Of a stretch of 64,000 nucleotides of DNA, positions 62,114 through 64,000 are shown in pieces. The notes beneath the pieces are model-generated. The model did not search any database. It worked only from the letters and a program-made list of their open reading frames with translations, and was not told the origin of the DNA. Source of the stretch: Peristeroidobacter soli (GTDB lineage: Bacteria > Pseudomonadota > Gammaproteobacteria > Steroidobacterales > Steroidobacteraceae); NCBI RefSeq assembly GCF_004138485.1, contig NZ_RYEV01000007.1:310001-374000 (forward strand), in the 5' to 3' direction. The translations under genes were made by a program, and so were the position numbers. Position 1 is the first letter of the stretch. Each line of letters opens with the position of its first letter.

Positions 62114-64000
62114 ATGTTGAATGCCCCGTTGCGTGCCCTGCTGCTCGGCTGGGTGGCGTGCCAGTTTGTTCCGTCAATGGCCCTGGCCGCGGCCGAACGC
62201 CGCGCCCTCACCGCCGAGGACATCAACGCCGTGCGGGAGGTGAGCGATCCACAGCTGTCCCCCGATGGCCAATGGGTCGCTTATGCGGTTCGCACCGCCG
62301 ATCCGGTCAAGGACAAAGGCAACAGTCATCTCTGGATGTCGAGCTGGGATGGCAAACAGAGCGTGCAGCTCACCAATTCCGAGGACAGCGAGACCACGCC
62401 CCGCTGGAGCCCCGACGGCAAATATCTGGGCTTCCTGACCGCTCGCGGCGCAGACGAGCCGCCGGAGCAGGTGTGGTTGCTCGATCGACAGGGCGGTGAG
62501 GCCAAGCCGCTGACCGGCTTCAATGGCGACGTGGTGGATTTCCGCTGGTCGCCCGACGGCAAGAAGCTGGCGCTGATCGTCAGTGACGAAGATCCCCGCA
62601 AACAACGCGGCACCGACAAGGACAAGACGCCGCCACCCATCGTCATCGATCGTTACTACTTCAAGGAAGACGTCACCGGCTATCTCGGCACCCAGCGCCA
62701 GCACTTGTATGTATTCGACATGGCCACGCGCAAGGCGGACAACCTCACGCCGGGCCGCTTCGACGAAAGCATGCCGAGCTGGTCGCCCGATGGCAGCCGC
62801 ATCGCTTTCTATAGCAATCGCAACGACGATCCGGACCGGAACAACGAGTTCGGCTTGTATACGATCGAGCCGCGCGCCGGGGCGACGCCGACACTGGTCA
62901 CCCAGTTTCAAGGTGACGAGGGCGATTCCTCCTGGATGAGCGCGCCCAGCTGGCGACCCGACGGACGCGAGCTCGCGTTCGTGACCGCGGGCGACCCGAA
63001 GCTCATCTATTACTCCATTCACAACCTGGCTGTGGTCGCCGCGACCGGCGGCACTGCGCGCCTGCTCACCCAGTCTCTGGATCGCAATGTCATCGAGCCG
63101 CGCTGGTCGGCCGATGGCAAGTCGATCTATTTCATGCTGGAGGATGATCGCAATCAGGTGTTGGCACGCATCGCTGTGGCCAGCGGCAAGGTCGACCGGC
63201 TGCTCGATGGCCGGCGTGAGACCACGGCGTACTCTGTAGGCAGCAAGGGTCGCATCGCCGTGCTCGACAGCACGGTCGACTCGCCCGACGCGGTGTATGC
63301 ATTGGACGGCAAGCAGCCGCGCCTGCTGTCACATCACAATGACGAATGGCTGGCGAGCGCGAAGCTCGGCACGACCGAGGAGATTTCGTTTCCGTCGAAG
63401 GATGGCACTCGGATCAGTGGCTTCGTCGTCACGCCGGCCAACTACGACCGTAACAAGCGGTATCCAACCTTGTTGTGGATTCATGGCGGCCCGGTCGCGC
63501 AGTACGCGAACTCCTTCACGCTGCCGTGGCAGATCTTTGCTTCCCAAGGCTACGTGGTCGTCGCCGCCAATCCGCGCGGCAGCTCGGGTCGCGGTGAAGC
63601 GTTCACGACAGCGATTTATAAAGATTGGGGCGGCAAGGATTCGGAAGACGTGCTCGCTGCCGTGGATCACGTGGTTCAGCAGGGCATCGCCGATCCGAAT
63701 CGATTGGGCGTCGGCGGGTGGAGCTATGGCGGCATTCTCACCAATGTCGTGATCGCCAAGGACACGCGCTTCAAGTCGGCGACCAGCGGCGCGTCGATCT
63801 CCAACGTGCTGGCGGGTTACGGCACGGATATGTACGTGCGTGAATACGAGATGGAGTTGGGCGTGCCGTGGAAGAACCTGGACACCTATCTGCACAATTC
63901 GTATGCCTTCCTGCATGCGGATCGGATCAAGACGCCGACGCTGTTCCTGTGCGGCGATCAGGACTTCAACGTGCCGCTGCTGAATTCAGAGCAGATGTAT
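62114..64000 (+). CDS. S9 family prolyl oligopeptidase, C-terminus outside the window
   Basis: The 629 visible residues begin with a signal peptide (LRALLLGWVACQFVPSMALAAAE), followed by beta-propeller blades (repeats such as QLSPDGQWVAYAV, RWSPDGKYLGFL, SWSPDGSRIAFYS). The catalytic alpha/beta-hydrolase domain then starts near residue 400. The nucleophile Ser lies in GGWSYGG (about residue 537) and the Asp in CGDQDFNVP (about residue 617). The catalytic His lies beyond position 64000. It is a secreted or periplasmic exo/oligopeptidase of the dipeptidyl/acylaminoacyl-peptidase group. Confidence 0.92.
   Translation, partial: MLNAPLRALLLGWVACQFVPSMALAAAERRALTAEDINAVREVSDPQLSPDGQWVAYAVRTADPVKDKGNSHLWMSSWDGKQSVQLTNSEDSETTPRWSPDGKYLGFLTARGADEPPEQVWLLDRQGGEAKPLTGFNGDVVDFRWSPDGKKLALIVSDEDPRKQRGTDKDKTPPPIVIDRYYFKEDVTGYLGTQRQHLYVFDMATRKADNLTPGRFDESMPSWSPDGSRIAFYSNRNDDPDRNNEFGLYTIEPRAGATPTLVTQFQGDEGDSSWMSAPSWRPDGRELAFVTAGDPKLIYYSIHNLAVVAATGGTARLLTQSLDRNVIEPRWSADGKSIYFMLEDDRNQVLARIAVASGKVDRLLDGRRETTAYSVGSKGRIAVLDSTVDSPDAVYALDGKQPRLLSHHNDEWLASAKLGTTEEISFPSKDGTRISGFVVTPANYDRNKRYPTLLWIHGGPVAQYANSFTLPWQIFASQGYVVVAANPRGSSGRGEAFTTAIYKDWGGKDSEDVLAAVDHVVQQGIADPNRLGVGGWSYGGILTNVVIAKDTRFKSATSGASISNVLAGYGTDMYVREYEMELGVPWKNLDTYLHNSYAFLHADRIKTPTLFLCGDQDFNVPLLNSEQMY

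Noticed and set aside
1-64000. CRISPR arrays, tRNA, rRNA and transposase genes
   Set aside because: No regularly spaced direct repeats and no cloverleaf or rRNA-like stretch was seen by eye on either strand; a covariance search was not possible.

Overview
This window is a GC-rich (roughly 60% or more by eye) chromosomal segment, probably from a gammaproteobacterium near the Nevskiales/Steroidobacter or Xanthomonadales side of the class. The evidence is the pilMNOPQ-aroK-aroB-dgt block with a divergent PBP1A gene, the tesA/ybbA-ybbP arrangement, an UrcA-family protein, a topoisomerase IB, a DUF2339/DUF3999 pair and LytS/LytTR-type signalling. The lineage is an inference; no rRNA or tRNA gene is visible to confirm it. 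Most genes are housekeeping, densely packed, and often linked by 4-bp ATGA or GTGA overlaps.

Layout. 1-3.2 kb (minus strand): a translationally coupled trio of a VWA membrane protein, a caspase/C13-like protein that appears to lack its catalytic Cys, and a partial secreted protein. 3.4-4.6 kb: an encapsulin nanocompartment with its encapsulated-ferritin cargo. 4.8-14.3 kb: a LysR regulator, small secreted and membrane proteins, a hybrid histidine kinase, a carboxylesterase, a DUF3096 mini-protein, UrcA, a LytS/LytTR two-component pair and an EamA transporter. 14.3-21.8 kb: an archaeal/eukaryotic-type prolyl-tRNA synthetase, an XRE regulator, then a TagH-like FHA protein, PP2C phosphatase and Ser/Thr kinase operon that resembles the phospho-signalling cassette of type VI secretion but has no secretion genes nearby. 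21.8-28.6 kb: YbbP/YbbA ABC exporter, TesA, FadD and HemE.

28.6-30.7 kb is the clearest accessory island. It holds a ~300-bp MITE-like element with 34-bp terminal inverted repeats, an anti-phage dCTP-deaminase-type gene, and a coupled 61-codon ORF of unknown function. It sits directly downstream of dgt, so two enzymes that can lower dNTP pools are neighbours. 30.9-42.6 kb: dgt, aroB, aroK, pilQ-pilM, and divergent PBP1A. 42.6-54.3 kb: citrate synthase, M48 lipoprotein protease, ribosomal protein L31, a cluster of DnaA boxes, hemW-rdgB-rph, a second PP2C phosphatase, yicC-gmk, a SIMPL protein and an orphan secreted protein. Two 158-bp, ~90% identical structured repeats lie at 49.2 and 52.7 kb. 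54.0-64 kb: NfeD-like protein, mnmG, DUF2339-DUF3999, topoisomerase IB, a small membrane protein and a truncated S9 peptidase.

The best leads are the deaminase island with its coupled small ORF, the orphan FHA/PP2C/kinase operon whose kinase carries an array of repeated Thr-Leu sites, the encapsulin pair, the DnaA-box cluster and the palindrome over the hemE start codon.
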